A DNA stretch of 52,696 nt from Kitasatospora indigofera (GTDB lineage Bacteria > Actinomycetota > Actinomycetes > Streptomycetales > Streptomycetaceae). Position 1 is the stretch's first letter, and every line of letters begins with the position of its first letter. This document shows positions 8,356 through 17,993 of the stretch, piece by piece. The stretch is from NCBI RefSeq assembly GCF_014655955.1, contig NZ_BNBO01000024.1, positions 70,730-123,425 on the forward strand, given 5' to 3'. The position numbers and the translations under genes are program-made. The notes under the pieces are model-generated. The model was not told where the DNA came from. It did not search any database and saw only the letters and a list, made by a program, of their open reading frames with translations.

Positions 8356-11300
8356 TCAGGCCTTCTCGGTGACCCCGGCGGAGTCGAACGTGGCTACATC
8401 GTGCATCGAACGGGCAGCACTCTGCACCAGCGGGAGCGCGAGCAGCGCGCCGGTGCCCTCGCCGAGGCGCAGGTCCAGGTCGATCAGCGGACGCAGGCCG
8501 AGCTTGGCCAGCGCGGCCTGGTGCCCGGGCTCGGCCGACCGGTGGCCGGCGATGCAGGCCGCCAGCACCTCGGGGGCGATCGCCTTGGCGGCCAGCGCCG
8601 CCGAGCCCGCGATGACGCCGTCCAGGACGACCGGGGTGCGCAGCGAGGCGGCGCCGAGCATGAACCCGGCCAGGGCCGCGTGCTCCAGGCCGCCGACGGC
8701 CGCGAGGACGCCGATCGGGTCGCTCGGGTCGGGCTGGTGCAGGGCCAGCGCGGCGCGGATCACCTCGATCTTGTGGGCGTGCATCGCGTCGTCGATGCCG
8801 GTGCCGCGGCCGGTCACCTCGGCCGGGTCGAGGCCGGCGAAGACCGAGATCAGGGCGGCCGAGGCGGTGGTGTTGCCGATCCCCATGTCACCGGTGATCA
8901 GCACCTTGTTGCCGGCCGCGACCAGGTCGCGGGCGGTCTCGATGCCGACCTCGATGGCCTTCAGCGCCTCCTCCCGGCTCATCGCCGGGCCCTGGGTCAT
9001 GTCGTCGGTGCCGGGCTTGACCTTGCGCGGCAGCAGGCCGGTGGTGCGGCCGGACTGGATCGCGTCCGGCAGCTCGGTCTTCACGCCGACGTCGACGACG
9101 ACGACCTCGGTGCCGATCTGCTTGGCGAAGGAGTTGATCACCGCGCCGCCGGCCAGGAAGTTGGCCACCATCTGGGCCGTGACCTCCTGCGGCCAGGGGC
9201 TGACGCCCTGGGCGTGCACCCCGTGGTCGCCCGCGAAGATGGCCACGCAGCCGGGCTCGGGGATCGGCGGCGGGCACTTGCGGGACAGGCCGCAGAGCTG
9301 GGCCGAGATGATCTCCAGCATGCCGAGCGAGCCGGCCGGCTTGGTCATCCGCTTCTGGCGGTCCCAGGCCTCACCGAGCGCCTTGGCGTCCAGCGGCCGG
9401 ATGCCCCGCAGGGTGTCGGCGAGCAGGCTGTGCGGCTCCTCGCCGGGCAGCGCCCGGTTCCCGTACTGCTCCTCGTGGACCACCCAGGACAGCGGGCGCT
9501 TCTTCGCCCAGCCCTGCTGCTGCAGCTCCGGCTCGGCCGGGAAGGAGTCGACGTACCCCACGCACAGGTACGCGACCACCTCCAGGTGCTCGGGCAGGCC
9601 CAGCTCACGGACCATCTCGTCCTCGTCGAAGAAGCTCACCCAGCCGACGCCCAGGCCCTCGGCGCGGGCGGCCAGCCAGAGGTTCTCCACCGCCAGCGCG
9701 GCCGAGTACGGGGCCATCTGCGGCTGGGTGTGCCGGCCCAGCGTGTGCCGCCCGCCGCGGGTGCGGTCGGCGGTGACCACGATGTTCACCGGGGTGTCGA
9801 GGATGGCCTCGATCTTGATTTCCTTGAACTGCTTGGCCCGGCCCTTGGGCAGCGAGTCGGCGTAGGCCACCCGCTGGCGCTCCGCCAGCTCGTGCATCTT
9901 GCGCCGGGTCTTCGCCGAACGGATGACCACGAAGTCCCAGGGCTGGGAGTAGCCGACGCTCGGCGCGGTGTGGGCCGCCTCCAGGACGCGGATCAGCACC
10001 TCGTGCGGGATCGGGTCCGGGCGGAAGCCGTTGCGGATGTCCCGGCGCTCCCGGATCACCTGGTGCACGGCCTCCCGGCCGGCGTCGTCGAAGCCCTGGG
10101 CGGCCGGCGGGCGCGGGACGGCGGGGGCCTCCGGCTGCGGCTCGGCCACCGTCCCGGCGGCGGCACCGTCGACGACGGCGTCGGACGGCTCGACGGCGGG
10201 GTCGGCTACGGAGGCGGCGGGGTCGGTGCGGTCGGCGATGGCGGTGCCCTCCTCGGGCTCAGGGGCGGCCTCGGCCCGGGGCTGGTCGGCGGTCTGCTGC
10301 TCGGTCTGCGCCTGCGGGCCGGCCGGCCCCTCGGGCCCGGCCGGGGACTGTTCCTGGGACGGCCCGGACTGCTCCGACTGCTCGGCCGGCGCCTGCTCGT
10401 GGAGCTGCACCTGGACCGGATCGGCGGCGGCGTCCGGCGCCGGCAGCACGTCGGCGGCCTGCGGGTCGACGGCCTGCGGGTCGACGGTGGCGGGGTCGAC
10501 CGGACGGCCGGACGGCATGTCGCCGGTCCCGGCGGCCGTCTCGGGGGCGGCCTCGGCGGGCTGCGCGGCAGCCGGCTCCGCTCCCCCGGCGGTCTCGGCG
10601 GTCTCGACGGCCTCGACGGCCTCGGCACTCGCGACGGCCTCGGCGACCGGGTGCGGCTGCCCGTCCTCGGGCTGCGCGGGCTGCCCGGGCAGCTCCTGCG
10701 CGACCACGACGGGGCCCTCCTGCTGCTCCGCCGGCGCCGCGACGACCGGCTCCGCCACGGGCTGCTCGGCGGCGGGCTGCACGGCGGCGGGCTCCGGGGT
10801 GGCCTGCTCCGTGCCGGCCTGCTCGGGCACGGCCTGCTCGGGGACCACCGGCTCGGGGGCCACCACAGGAACGGACGGCTCCGCCGTGGGCTGCTCCGCG
10901 GCCGGCTGCGGGGCGACCGGCTCGGCCGGCACCGGGGCGGCCACCGGCTGGGCCTCGACGGTGGGCAGGCCGTGCGGGGTGGGCGCGGCCAGGAAGGCCG
11001 AGATCCGACCCCGCGGCGGCGCGGGCGCGGCCACCGGCTGCGGCTCCGGCACCACGGCGGGCGCCGCCTCGGCGACCGGCTCGGGCGCGGCCACCGGCTG
11101 CGCCTCGACGACCGGCTGCGCCTCGACAACCGGCTCGGCCGGCTCGGGTGCGGCCGTCACCGTCCCGGCCTGCGGCGCGTCCGGCGCCGGGGCGGGCGCC
11201 CCGGCGGCGGCGCCGTCCAGGACGGGCGCGGCCGCGACGGGGGTCTCCACCACGACCGGCGTCTCGGCCACGACGGGGGCCTCGGCCACCGGAGCGTCCG

Positions 11301-12162
11301 CGACCGGGACGGCCTGCGCCACGGGCGGCTGCTGGGCCGCCACCGGCGCGGCGGCCGGCGGCTGCTCGACCGGAGCGACGAGCCGTACGCCGTGCGCCGG
11401 GGTGCTGCCCTGGGACGGGCCCCGGTCGGCGAGCGAACGGACCGGCACGTGGCCGGTCATCAGCGACGGGTCCGGGATCGGCGGGCCCGCGTGCAGGGGG
11501 CGGCGGGGCTGCTGAACCGCCGTCAGCTGGTCCTGGGCCTGGAGGGGCGCGGCGGCGGGCGCGGCCTGGACCGGCTCCGCGGCCGGCTCGGCGCCGGCCT
11601 GGGCGGCGGCCAGCAGCGCGGGCGCGGCGAGGTCCTGGCCCGGCGCGGCCATCACCGGCGGCGCGAGCGGCGGCCAGGAGGGCTCGACCGGCGTCCCGGC
11701 GGCTGCCCGGGCCGGCTCGGCGGCGGGCTCCTGCTCGCCGAGGGGACGCAGGGCGACGGTGTCCACCCCGGCCGGGACCTCGGCGGCGAGCATCGGCGGC
11801 TCGGCCGGGATGTGCGCGAGGGGCTCGCCCCAGGAGCCCTGGGGGCCCGGCATCAGCAGCACGTCGTCCTCGTCGTCGAGCCCGTCCTGCGGGTCGGGCT
11901 GGTCCAGGAAGGTGAAGCCGGGGCGCTGGAGCAGGCCCTCGCCGCCGGGCGGGACCGCGCCGTGCAGGGTCCCGCCGTGGAGCGTCGCGCCGTGCGCGTG
12001 CGCCGGGGCCGCCTGGACGGGGAAGCCGGGGATGCCCTGCTCCGCCGCTCCCGGTGCCGGGGCGACGGGTACCGCGACGCCCTCCGGCCGGCCGGCCGGG
12101 TGGGACCCGGCGAGCAGGTGCTCCGGCAGTCCCTCGCTGGGGACGTGGCCGCCATCGGTCAT
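8356..12162 (-). CDS. cobT: BluB-like nitroreductase / CobT fusion with giant disordered N-terminus
   Basis: 1268 residues. Start ATG at 12162 follows GGAAGGAG with a 7-base spacer, so the long N-terminus is genuine and not a start miscall. Residues 1 to about 685 are low-complexity Ala/Pro/Val/Glu/Gln with repeated VAEAPVV/VEAQPV-like units. About 690-910 is a flavin nitroreductase fold of the BluB type (RRDIRNGFRPDPIP, SVGYSQPWDFVVI), expected to make 5,6-dimethylbenzimidazole from FMNH2. About 914-1268 is CobT (KPAGSLG, FAGDHGVHAQGVS, TGDMGIGNTTASAAL, GEGTGALLALPL with the catalytic Glu), which joins dimethylbenzimidazole to nicotinate mononucleotide to give alpha-ribazole phosphate. One chain would thus make and activate the lower ligand of B12. 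Confidence 0.9.
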   Translation of the reverse strand: MTDGGHVPSEGLPEHLLAGSHPAGRPEGVAVPVAPAPGAAEQGIPGFPVQAAPAHAHGATLHGGTLHGAVPPGGEGLLQRPGFTFLDQPDPQDGLDDEDDVLLMPGPQGSWGEPLAHIPAEPPMLAAEVPAGVDTVALRPLGEQEPAAEPARAAAGTPVEPSWPPLAPPVMAAPGQDLAAPALLAAAQAGAEPAAEPVQAAPAAAPLQAQDQLTAVQQPRRPLHAGPPIPDPSLMTGHVPVRSLADRGPSQGSTPAHGVRLVAPVEQPPAAAPVAAQQPPVAQAVPVADAPVAEAPVVAETPVVVETPVAAAPVLDGAAAGAPAPAPDAPQAGTVTAAPEPAEPVVEAQPVVEAQPVAAPEPVAEAAPAVVPEPQPVAAPAPPRGRISAFLAAPTPHGLPTVEAQPVAAPVPAEPVAPQPAAEQPTAEPSVPVVAPEPVVPEQAVPEQAGTEQATPEPAAVQPAAEQPVAEPVVAAPAEQQEGPVVVAQELPGQPAQPEDGQPHPVAEAVASAEAVEAVETAETAGGAEPAAAQPAEAAPETAAGTGDMPSGRPVDPATVDPQAVDPQAADVLPAPDAAADPVQVQLHEQAPAEQSEQSGPSQEQSPAGPEGPAGPQAQTEQQTADQPRAEAAPEPEEGTAIADRTDPAASVADPAVEPSDAVVDGAAAGTVAEPQPEAPAVPRPPAAQGFDDAGREAVHQVIRERRDIRNGFRPDPIPHEVLIRVLEAAHTAPSVGYSQPWDFVVIRSAKTRRKMHELAERQRVAYADSLPKGRAKQFKEIKIEAILDTPVNIVVTADRTRGGRHTLGRHTQPQMAPYSAALAVENLWLAARAEGLGVGWVSFFDEDEMVRELGLPEHLEVVAYLCVGYVDSFPAEPELQQQGWAKKRPLSWVVHEEQYGNRALPGEEPHSLLADTLRGIRPLDAKALGEAWDRQKRMTKPAGSLGMLEIISAQLCGLSRKCPPPIPEPGCVAIFAGDHGVHAQGVSPWPQEVTAQMVANFLAGGAVINSFAKQIGTEVVVVDVGVKTELPDAIQSGRTTGLLPRKVKPGTDDMTQGPAMSREEALKAIEVGIETARDLVAAGNKVLITGDMGIGNTTASAALISVFAGLDPAEVTGRGTGIDDAMHAHKIEVIRAALALHQPDPSDPIGVLAAVGGLEHAALAGFMLGAASLRTPVVLDGVIAGSAALAAKAIAPEVLAACIAGHRSAEPGHQAALAKLGLRPLIDLDLRLGEGTGALLALPLVQSAARSMHDVATFDSAGVTEKA

Positions 12163-12623
12163 GTCAAAGCTCCTTCCAGGCCGCTGCCGCGCCCTCGGCG
12201 ACGCGATCACCGACCGCAGCGCCCACATCCGCTCACGAGCCGGGCCAGGTTCCGGCCCGCCCCTCAACCACTCGCGGCCGCCGCGCCTGGGGCGCTGCGG
12301 CCGTTGATCTCCGGCGCGCTGCGGCACCCCGGCCTGCGCCCCACCCGTCAGGAGTGGTGCGCCATCTGAATTAACGACAACCCTGGGCAACCGGCACGAT
12401 CGCACCGGACCCTACGGCATTCTCCCGGTCCGGCGCGCGACCCGTCGAATTGCCCACACTTCGAGCCACAGCGGGTTGCACCACGTCAAAAAGGCGACAA
12501 ACGCACCAGATCGGGCATGGTGCGGCTGCCACGGCCACCCAGGACGCCACACTACCGGCCTGGGGCGGCCACCTCTCGAATCCGTGTCCGGATGCGACCG
12601 GGATCACCGCGCACCGGCCGGGA
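12163..12623. other. cobL-cobT intergenic region
   Basis: 460 bases with locally lower GC near 12361-12510, probably the cobT promoter region (minus strand). A hairpin lies at 12401-12437 (CCGGACC / GGTCCGG core, outer CGC/GCG). I searched for a cobalamin riboswitch (GCCACTG B12 box and conserved flanks) and did not find one. A 78-codon frame at 12371-12607 (minus) has no ribosome-binding site or recognisable product. Confidence 0.4.
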
Positions 12624-13985
12624 TCACGCCCCCTGCTCGCCCCAGAGGAGCACCGTCTGCGTCCCCGCGCCGAGCACCAGCCCGGCCGCCGGGCCGGCCT
12701 GCTCCCTCACCGGCACCGGTCCGGACGGGGCCGAGCGGGGTGGGGCGGGCACGAACGAGCCGCTCCGGGCCACGGCCGGACGCACCGGCGCCGGCTGGGC
12801 GGGCGCCGACTGCAGCGGGGTCGACTGCAGCAGCGCGCCCTCCGTCCGGTAGCCGGCGCCGGCGATCGCCGCACGGATCTCCTCGGCCTCGGCGAACGTC
12901 CGGGCGACCGCGACGATCCGCTCCGGGCGGCGGGCCAGCACCGCCCGCACCGCCTCCGCTCCCCCGCTCTCGACCACCGCGGCGTCCGGTTCGGGCAGAC
13001 CGCCCAGGGCCTGCGGGCCCGAGCCGTGCACCGTCTCCACCTCGACGCCGAAGCGGCGGGCGTTGACCGCGATCCGCGCACAGGCCGCGCTGTCCTCCTC
13101 CAGCGCGACCACGGCCGCGCCGAACCGCGCCACCTCCACGGCCAGCGCGCCGCTGCCGGCGCCCACCGCCCAGACCAGGTCGCCCGGGCCCGCGCCGAGC
13201 CGCGCGAGCACCAGCGCACGGACGTGCGCGGGGAGTGCGTCCGGCCCGCCCCCGCCCTCCCCCGCGCGCCCGGCGCCCGCGTAGGCGTCGGCGGGCAGCG
13301 CCCAGCCGCGCTCCGCGCCGGGGAATCCCACCGGGCGCCCGGCCAGCCAGCCGGCCGCCTCGCCGGCCGCGGCCTGCGGGCCGTTGCCGCCGATCACCAG
13401 CACCACGTTCGGGTCCCGCCAGAGGTGGTCGGCGACCCGGTCGGAGGTGAGCACGGTGACGTCCTCGTCGGGGGTGCCGATCCCCTCGCAGACCACGAAG
13501 GTGCGGTGCACGCCGCGCAGCATCAGGGCCAGCTCGCTGGGGCCGGCGCCGGCCGCGGTGAGCACCGCGACCTTGGGGTGGGCACGGCAGATGTTGGCGG
13601 CCCGGCGCAGCCGGCCGCCGTGCACGCTGACCACCTGGGCGTCCTCCCAGGGCATCCCGGCGCGGGCGAAGGCCGCGGCCACCGAGGAGACGGCGGGCAG
13701 CACCTCCAGTTCGAGCCCGTACTCGGGGCGGCGCAGGGTGCGGACGACGCCGAAGAACCCGGGGTCGCCCTCCGCGACCACGACGGCCGCGCCCCGGTGC
13801 TCGGCGATCCGACGGGCCGCCAGCTGCACGCTGCCGAGGGCGATCCGTTCGGCGCCGGCCGGCACCGGGAGGGCGTTGAGCTGGTAGGGCGCCCCGGCCA
13901 CCAGGGTCGCCGCCGCGAGGGCCGCGCCGGCGGCCTCGGTCAGCGGTGTGCCGTCCCACCCGATGACCGTGATCCGGTCAGCCAT
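12624..13985 (-). CDS. cobL: Precorrin-6Y C5,15-methyltransferase (decarboxylating)
   Basis: 453 residues from ATG at 13985 (MADRITVIGWDG), with GAGGAG 11 bases upstream. The frame runs 17 codons further up but without family similarity. The N-terminal half is CbiE-like tetrapyrrole methylase (GDPGFFGVVRTL, AVSSVAAAFARAGMPWEDAQ, VLTAAGAGPSEL). The C-terminal half is CbiT-like with a class I SAM fold (GDLVWAVGAGSGALAVEVAR, VVALEED). It methylates C5 and C15 and decarboxylates the C12 acetate of precorrin-6B/dihydro-6A in corrin synthesis. It is on the same strand as cobT and cobA but separated by 460 bases. Some motifs are slightly degenerate (DGTPL where other CobL proteins have GDDG-type), which is within family range. 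Confidence 0.88.
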   Translation of the reverse strand: MADRITVIGWDGTPLTEAAGAALAAATLVAGAPYQLNALPVPAGAERIALGSVQLAARRIAEHRGAAVVVAEGDPGFFGVVRTLRRPEYGLELEVLPAVSSVAAAFARAGMPWEDAQVVSVHGGRLRRAANICRAHPKVAVLTAAGAGPSELALMLRGVHRTFVVCEGIGTPDEDVTVLTSDRVADHLWRDPNVVLVIGGNGPQAAAGEAAGWLAGRPVGFPGAERGWALPADAYAGAGRAGEGGGGPDALPAHVRALVLARLGAGPGDLVWAVGAGSGALAVEVARFGAAVVALEEDSAACARIAVNARRFGVEVETVHGSGPQALGGLPEPDAAVVESGGAEAVRAVLARRPERIVAVARTFAEAEEIRAAIAGAGYRTEGALLQSTPLQSAPAQPAPVRPAVARSGSFVPAPPRSAPSGPVPVREQAGPAAGLVLGAGTQTVLLWGEQGA

Positions 13986-14148
13986 CTGCGGCTGTTCTCC
14001 TCGACTCTGCGCACTGCGCGGAACGGGGTGGCCCACGGACCACCGGGACCCGGCCGGGTCCGTCCAGGAGCAGAGGCTACCCGGTGAGCCGGCCCCACCG
14101 GCGACAACTCGTACACATGTCCCCCTCGGCGGGGGCGGCCGGCGCCGG

Positions 14149-14790
14149 TCAGTCCCGCAGGACGTACCGCCCGGCCCGCGGGTCGGGCAGCTGCGGCACC
14201 TCTTCCATGTCCTCGGGGAGCAGGCTCCAGAGGATGAGGTCGCTGCGGCTCTCGCCCGTGGGGGCGGCGGCGGTGAGGGCTTCGTTCCCGCGCACTATCC
14301 AGGCGCTGCGCAGCACGCCCTCGCTGATGCAGCCGACCTTCTGGGCGACCTGCTGGGCGGCGGTGTTCCCGGCCGCGGTCCGCATCTCCAGTCGCTGGAA
14401 GCCGCGGTCCTCGAAGAGCCACTGGGCGACGCCGAGCACGGCCTCCCCCGCGTAGCCCTCGCCGCGTGCCCAGGGGGCGGTGACGTAGCAGATCTCGGTG
14501 GCGCGCAGCCGCCAGTCGGTGTGGCGCAGTTCGACCAGGCCGACCACCCGCTGGGTGAGGTGCTCGGTGACGGTGAAGCGGATGCCGTGCCCCTCGGCCC
14601 GGTGGGCGGGGGCGAGGGCGGTGGCCCACCGGACGGCGAGGTCCTCGGTGAAGGGCTGCGGGAAGTCCGTCCAGGCGTGCACCGGCTCGTCGGCCATCAG
14701 CTCGGCCAGCGCGGGGGCGTCGCCGACCTCAAGGGGGCGCAGCAGCAGCCGTTCGGTGCTGATGGCGGTCTCGGGGAAGCTCGCTGCCAT
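14149..14790 (-). CDS. GNAT acetyltransferase, RimJ/RimL-like
   Basis: 213 residues from ATG at 14790, preceded by GAGGAGA with an 8-base spacer. It is a typical acetyl-CoA-dependent N-acetyltransferase of the Acetyltransf_3 type: STERLLLRPLEVGDAPALAEL at the N-terminus, then VVGLVELR, EICYVTAPWARGEGYAGEAV (the acetyl-CoA loop) and LEMRTAAGNTAAQQVAQKVGC (beta6-alpha4). Substrate unknown; relatives modify ribosomal protein N-termini or small amines. Monocistronic, between cobL and the metQ terminator. Confidence 0.85.
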   Translation of the reverse strand: MAASFPETAISTERLLLRPLEVGDAPALAELMADEPVHAWTDFPQPFTEDLAVRWATALAPAHRAEGHGIRFTVTEHLTQRVVGLVELRHTDWRLRATEICYVTAPWARGEGYAGEAVLGVAQWLFEDRGFQRLEMRTAAGNTAAQQVAQKVGCISEGVLRSAWIVRGNEALTAAAPTGESRSDLILWSLLPEDMEEVPQLPDPRAGRYVLRD

Positions 14791-14916
14791 GCCGTCTCTC
14801 CTCGCCGGGTCGTGGACACACCGTACGCCCCACCGGGTCCCGGGTGTCACGCGGTGCACGGACCGCACGACGGTACGTCAGAAAGGCCGTCCGTCACACC
14901 CTCACCCCCCGATACT

Positions 14917-14961
14917 GCCCGACCGGGCCCCCGCCGGCGTGCGGCGGGGGCCCGGTCGGGC
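14917..14961 (-). terminator. Terminator of the metNIQ operon
   Basis: Perfect 20-bp inverted repeat (GCCCGACCGGGCCCCCGCCG and its complement) with a 5-nt loop, 28 bases beyond the metQ stop. One of the strongest hairpins in the window. Confidence 0.8.
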
Positions 14962-14988
14962 GGGTGCGACGGCGCGGGGCCGGTCCGG

Positions 14989-15825
14989 TCAGAACGCCGG
15001 GATGACGGAGCCCTGGAAGGTGTCGTCGATGTACTTCTTGACCTCGGCGGAGTGCAGCAGCTCGGCGAGCTTCTTGACCCGCGGGTCCGCCTCGTTGCCC
15101 TTCTTCACGGCGAGGATGTTGGCGTACGGGTTGCCCGCGGCCTTCTCCAGCAGGATGGCGTCGGTGGCGGGCTTGAGGCCGGAGTCGAGGGCGTAGTTGC
15201 CGTTGATGATGCCGGCGTCCAGGTCGTCCAGGGCGCGCGGCAGCTGGGCCGCCTCCAGCTCCTTGAACTTGAGGTTCTTGGGGTTGGTGGCGATGTCCTG
15301 GACGGTGGCGGCGGTGCCGGCGCCGGCCTTGAGGGTGATGACGTTGTTGTCGGCGAGCAGCTTGAGCGCCCGGCCCTCGTTGGTGGCGTCGTTGGGCACG
15401 CCGACCTGGGCGCCGTCCTTGAGGTCGCCGACCGCCTTGACCTTCTTGGAGTAGACGCCGAGCGGCTCCAGGTGGACCGTCTCGACCGGGACGATGCTGG
15501 TGCCGTTCTTCTGGTTGAAGTCGTCCAGGTACGGCACGTGCTGGAAGTAGTTGGCGTCCGCGGAGCCGTCCTGGACCGCCGTGTTCGGGGTCACGTAGTC
15601 GCTGACCACCTTGACGTCCAGCTTGAGGCCCGCCTTCTCGGCGAGGTTGTCCTTCACGTACTGGAGGATCTGGGCGTGCGGGGTGGGGCTGGCGACGACG
15701 GTCAGCGTCTTGTTCGGGTCCGCGGAGGCGCCGGCCGGCGAGGAGCCGGAGCTGCCGCAGGCGGCGAGCGAGAGGGCGAGGCCGGCGGTGGCGAGGACGG
15801 TGGTGGTCTTCAGGACGTTACGCAC
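14989..15825 (-). CDS. metQ: Methionine ABC transporter substrate-binding lipoprotein
   Basis: 278 residues, NlpA/MetQ family. The signal peptide ends in the lipobox LAAC (Cys23), so the mature protein is lipid-anchored outside the membrane. Family signatures: TLTVVASPTPHAQILQYV, YFQHVPYLDDFN, EPLGVYSKKV and VGVPNDATNEGRALKLLA. It binds methionine and delivers it to MetI. GTG start with AAAGG 8 bases upstream. Third gene of metN-metI-metQ, 100 bases after metI. Confidence 0.92.
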   Translation of the reverse strand: MRNVLKTTTVLATAGLALSLAACGSSGSSPAGASADPNKTLTVVASPTPHAQILQYVKDNLAEKAGLKLDVKVVSDYVTPNTAVQDGSADANYFQHVPYLDDFNQKNGTSIVPVETVHLEPLGVYSKKVKAVGDLKDGAQVGVPNDATNEGRALKLLADNNVITLKAGAGTAATVQDIATNPKNLKFKELEAAQLPRALDDLDAGIINGNYALDSGLKPATDAILLEKAAGNPYANILAVKKGNEADPRVKKLAELLHSAEVKKYIDDTFQGSVIPAF

Positions 15826-15925
15826 GAAAAGTGCCTTTCTGCGGGGTTGCGGTCGGCCGTCCGGGCCGTTGGTGACGGACGTGCGGCCGGTTCTCGCCGG
15901 GCCCTGGGTCGGGCCGCCGGCGGGG

Positions 15926-16669
15926 TCAGTGGGAGGCGAGCTCGTCGTCGGCGGCGCGGCGGCGGGAGCCGAAGAGCAGGCCGAGCGGGCTGGGGTACGA
16001 GCCGCGGTGGGAGAGGCGGCGGGCGATCCGGTCGCCGATCAGCTGGAGGACCGTCACGATGACGACCAGCTCGGCGACGATCACCCACATGAAGGTGGTC
16101 TGGAAGCGCAGGTACCCGTAGCGGTACGCCAGGTCGCCGAGCCCGCCGCCGCCGACGGTGCCGGCCATCGCGGAGTAGCCGATCAGGGCGATCACGGTGG
16201 TGGTGACGGAGGCGACCAGGGCGGGCAGCGCCTCCGGCAGCAGCGTCTTGCGGACGATCGTCCAGGTCGAGCCGCCCATCGACTGGACGGCCTCGACCAG
16301 GCCGCCGTCCACCTCGCGGACGGAGGTCTCGACCAGGCGGGCGAAGAACGGGATGGCGCCGACGGCCAGCGGCACGGCGGCGGCCTGCCAGCCGAGCGAG
16401 GTGCCCACCACCCAGCGGGTGAACGGGATCAGCGCCACGATCAGGATGATGAACGGGATCGAGCGGCCGACGTTCACGATCACGCCGAGCACCCGGGCGA
16501 CCGGCACGTTCTGCAGCAGGCCGCCCTTGTCGGTGAGGACCAGGAACAGGCCGACGGGCAGCCCGATCACGATGGTGGCGGCGGTGGCGATGCCGACCAT
16601 GCCGAGGGTCTCCCAGGTGGCGGGCCACATCAGGTCCTGCATCTGGTCCCAGGTCAGGGTGCTGCTCAT
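15926..16669 (-). CDS. metI: Methionine ABC transporter permease
   Basis: 247 residues, five or six hydrophobic segments, with the BPD_transp EAA loop VEAVQSMGGSTWTIVRKTLLPEALPAL that docks on MetN. MetI signatures include NVGRSIPFIILIVALIPFTRW and YSAMAGTVGGGGLGDLAYRYGY. Its ATG overlaps the metN stop in an ATGA tetranucleotide (16666-16669), so the two are translationally coupled. Confidence 0.93.
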   Translation of the reverse strand: MSSTLTWDQMQDLMWPATWETLGMVGIATAATIVIGLPVGLFLVLTDKGGLLQNVPVARVLGVIVNVGRSIPFIILIVALIPFTRWVVGTSLGWQAAAVPLAVGAIPFFARLVETSVREVDGGLVEAVQSMGGSTWTIVRKTLLPEALPALVASVTTTVIALIGYSAMAGTVGGGGLGDLAYRYGYLRFQTTFMWVIVAELVVIVTVLQLIGDRIARRLSHRGSYPSPLGLLFGSRRRAADDELASH

Positions 16670-17691
16670 GCCACTGCTCCGTTCGCCGCGTCGAGCACGT
16701 CCACCTGCAGGCCCTGCTCGCGCAGGAAGCCGATCGGCACCACGTTGTCCTGGTGGGAGCCGGACAGTTCGACGCGCATCCGGCCGACCATCCGGCCGGC
16801 GATGGTCTCGACGGCCGCGCCGAGGATGTTGATGTCGATCTGGTAGGTGCGGGCGAGCTGCGAGACGAAGGGGCGGGCGGAGGTGTCGCCCTGGAAGGTG
16901 ATCTCCAGCACGGTCCGGCCGGGGTGGCCGGAGCCGAACTCGCTCAGCGGGAAGAGTTCGCGGGCGAGTTCGGAGCCGGGGGTGGCGAGCAGGTCGGTGA
17001 GTTCGCCGGACTCGACCACCCGGCCGCCGCGCATCAGGGCCGCCGAGTCGCAGACGGACTTGATGACGTCCATCTCGTGGGTGATCAGCAGGACGGTGAG
17101 CCCGAGCTGCTGGTTGAGGTCGCGCAGCAGCTTGAGGATGGAGCGGGTGGTCTCGGGGTCGAGGGCGGAGGTCGCCTCGTCGGAGAGCAGCACCTTGGGG
17201 TCGCCGGCCAGGGCGCGGGCGATGCCGACGCGCTGCTTCTGGCCGCCGGAGAGCTGGCTGGGGTAGCTGCGGGCCTTGTCGGCGAGGCCGACCAGGTCGA
17301 GCAGTTCGGCGGCCTTGCGGCGGCGCTGGGCGCGGTCCAGGCCGATGATCTCCAGCGGGAGTTCGACGTTCTCCTGGGCGGTCCGCGAGGCGAGCAGGTT
17401 GAAGTGCTGGAAGACCATGCCGATCCGCCGGCGGGCCTCGCGCAGGGCGCTGCCGGCGCGCTGCTCGTGGCCGCCGAGGGCGGTGAGGTCCAGGCCGTCG
17501 ACGGTGACCGTGCCGGAGCTGGGCCGCTCCAGCATGTTCACGCAGCGGATGAGCGTGCTCTTGCCCGCGCCGCTGGTGCCGACGACGCCGTAGACCTCGC
17601 CCTCGCGGACGTGCAGGTCGACGCCGGCGAGGGCGGTCACCTCGCGGCCTTGCGAGCGGTAGACCTTCGTGAGGTCCGTGGTGGTGATCAC
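16666..17691 (-). CDS. metN: Methionine ABC transporter ATPase with NIL domain
   Basis: 341 residues from a GTG at 17691 (VITTTDLTKVYRS) with GGAAG about 6 bases upstream. The open frame continues upstream but is low-complexity. ABC motifs: Walker A GTSGAGKST, signature LSGGQKQRVGIARAL, Walker B VLLSDEATSALD, H-loop ITHEMDVI. The last ~75 residues form the NIL domain (RPFVSQLARTYQIDINILGAAVETIAGRMVGRMRVEL), which binds methionine and inhibits transport when the cell is replete. First gene of the importer operon, with about 300 bases of leader beyond a possible leader peptide. Confidence 0.92.
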   Translation of the reverse strand: MITTTDLTKVYRSQGREVTALAGVDLHVREGEVYGVVGTSGAGKSTLIRCVNMLERPSSGTVTVDGLDLTALGGHEQRAGSALREARRRIGMVFQHFNLLASRTAQENVELPLEIIGLDRAQRRRKAAELLDLVGLADKARSYPSQLSGGQKQRVGIARALAGDPKVLLSDEATSALDPETTRSILKLLRDLNQQLGLTVLLITHEMDVIKSVCDSAALMRGGRVVESGELTDLLATPGSELARELFPLSEFGSGHPGRTVLEITFQGDTSARPFVSQLARTYQIDINILGAAVETIAGRMVGRMRVELSGSHQDNVVPIGFLREQGLQVDVLDAANGAVA

Positions 17692-17993
17692 AGCTGCTTC
17701 CGTGGGTCGGGGGCGGACGTCGTGGGGCCACCCGGCCGGGTCTCGGCCGGGGGCGGGCGGCGACGCGCCGGTGAGGGTGTTTCCGGACCTGCCATCCCTT
17801 GATCCTTGCGGCTGGGCGGGCGGCCCGCGCGGGGGCGTGACCCGCACGGGTCAACGGCAGCAGGGCTCCCGCCCGGTCGGGCGGTGGGACGGGCGGGCAC
17901 GGCGGCGCTCCGCGACGGGAGCGGCCGGGGTTCTCGCTTCGGGGCGCGAGGAGGGGGCTACCACCGGCCGGAGGCCGGGGAGGACAGTGGCCC

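Noticed and set aside
12371..12607. 78-codon minus-strand ORF
   Set aside because: No ribosome-binding site, unusual composition, overlaps the cobT promoter region.
12163..12623. Cobalamin riboswitch upstream of cobT
   Set aside because: No B12 box (GCCACTG) or the other conserved flanks on the minus strand; only a short hairpin is present.
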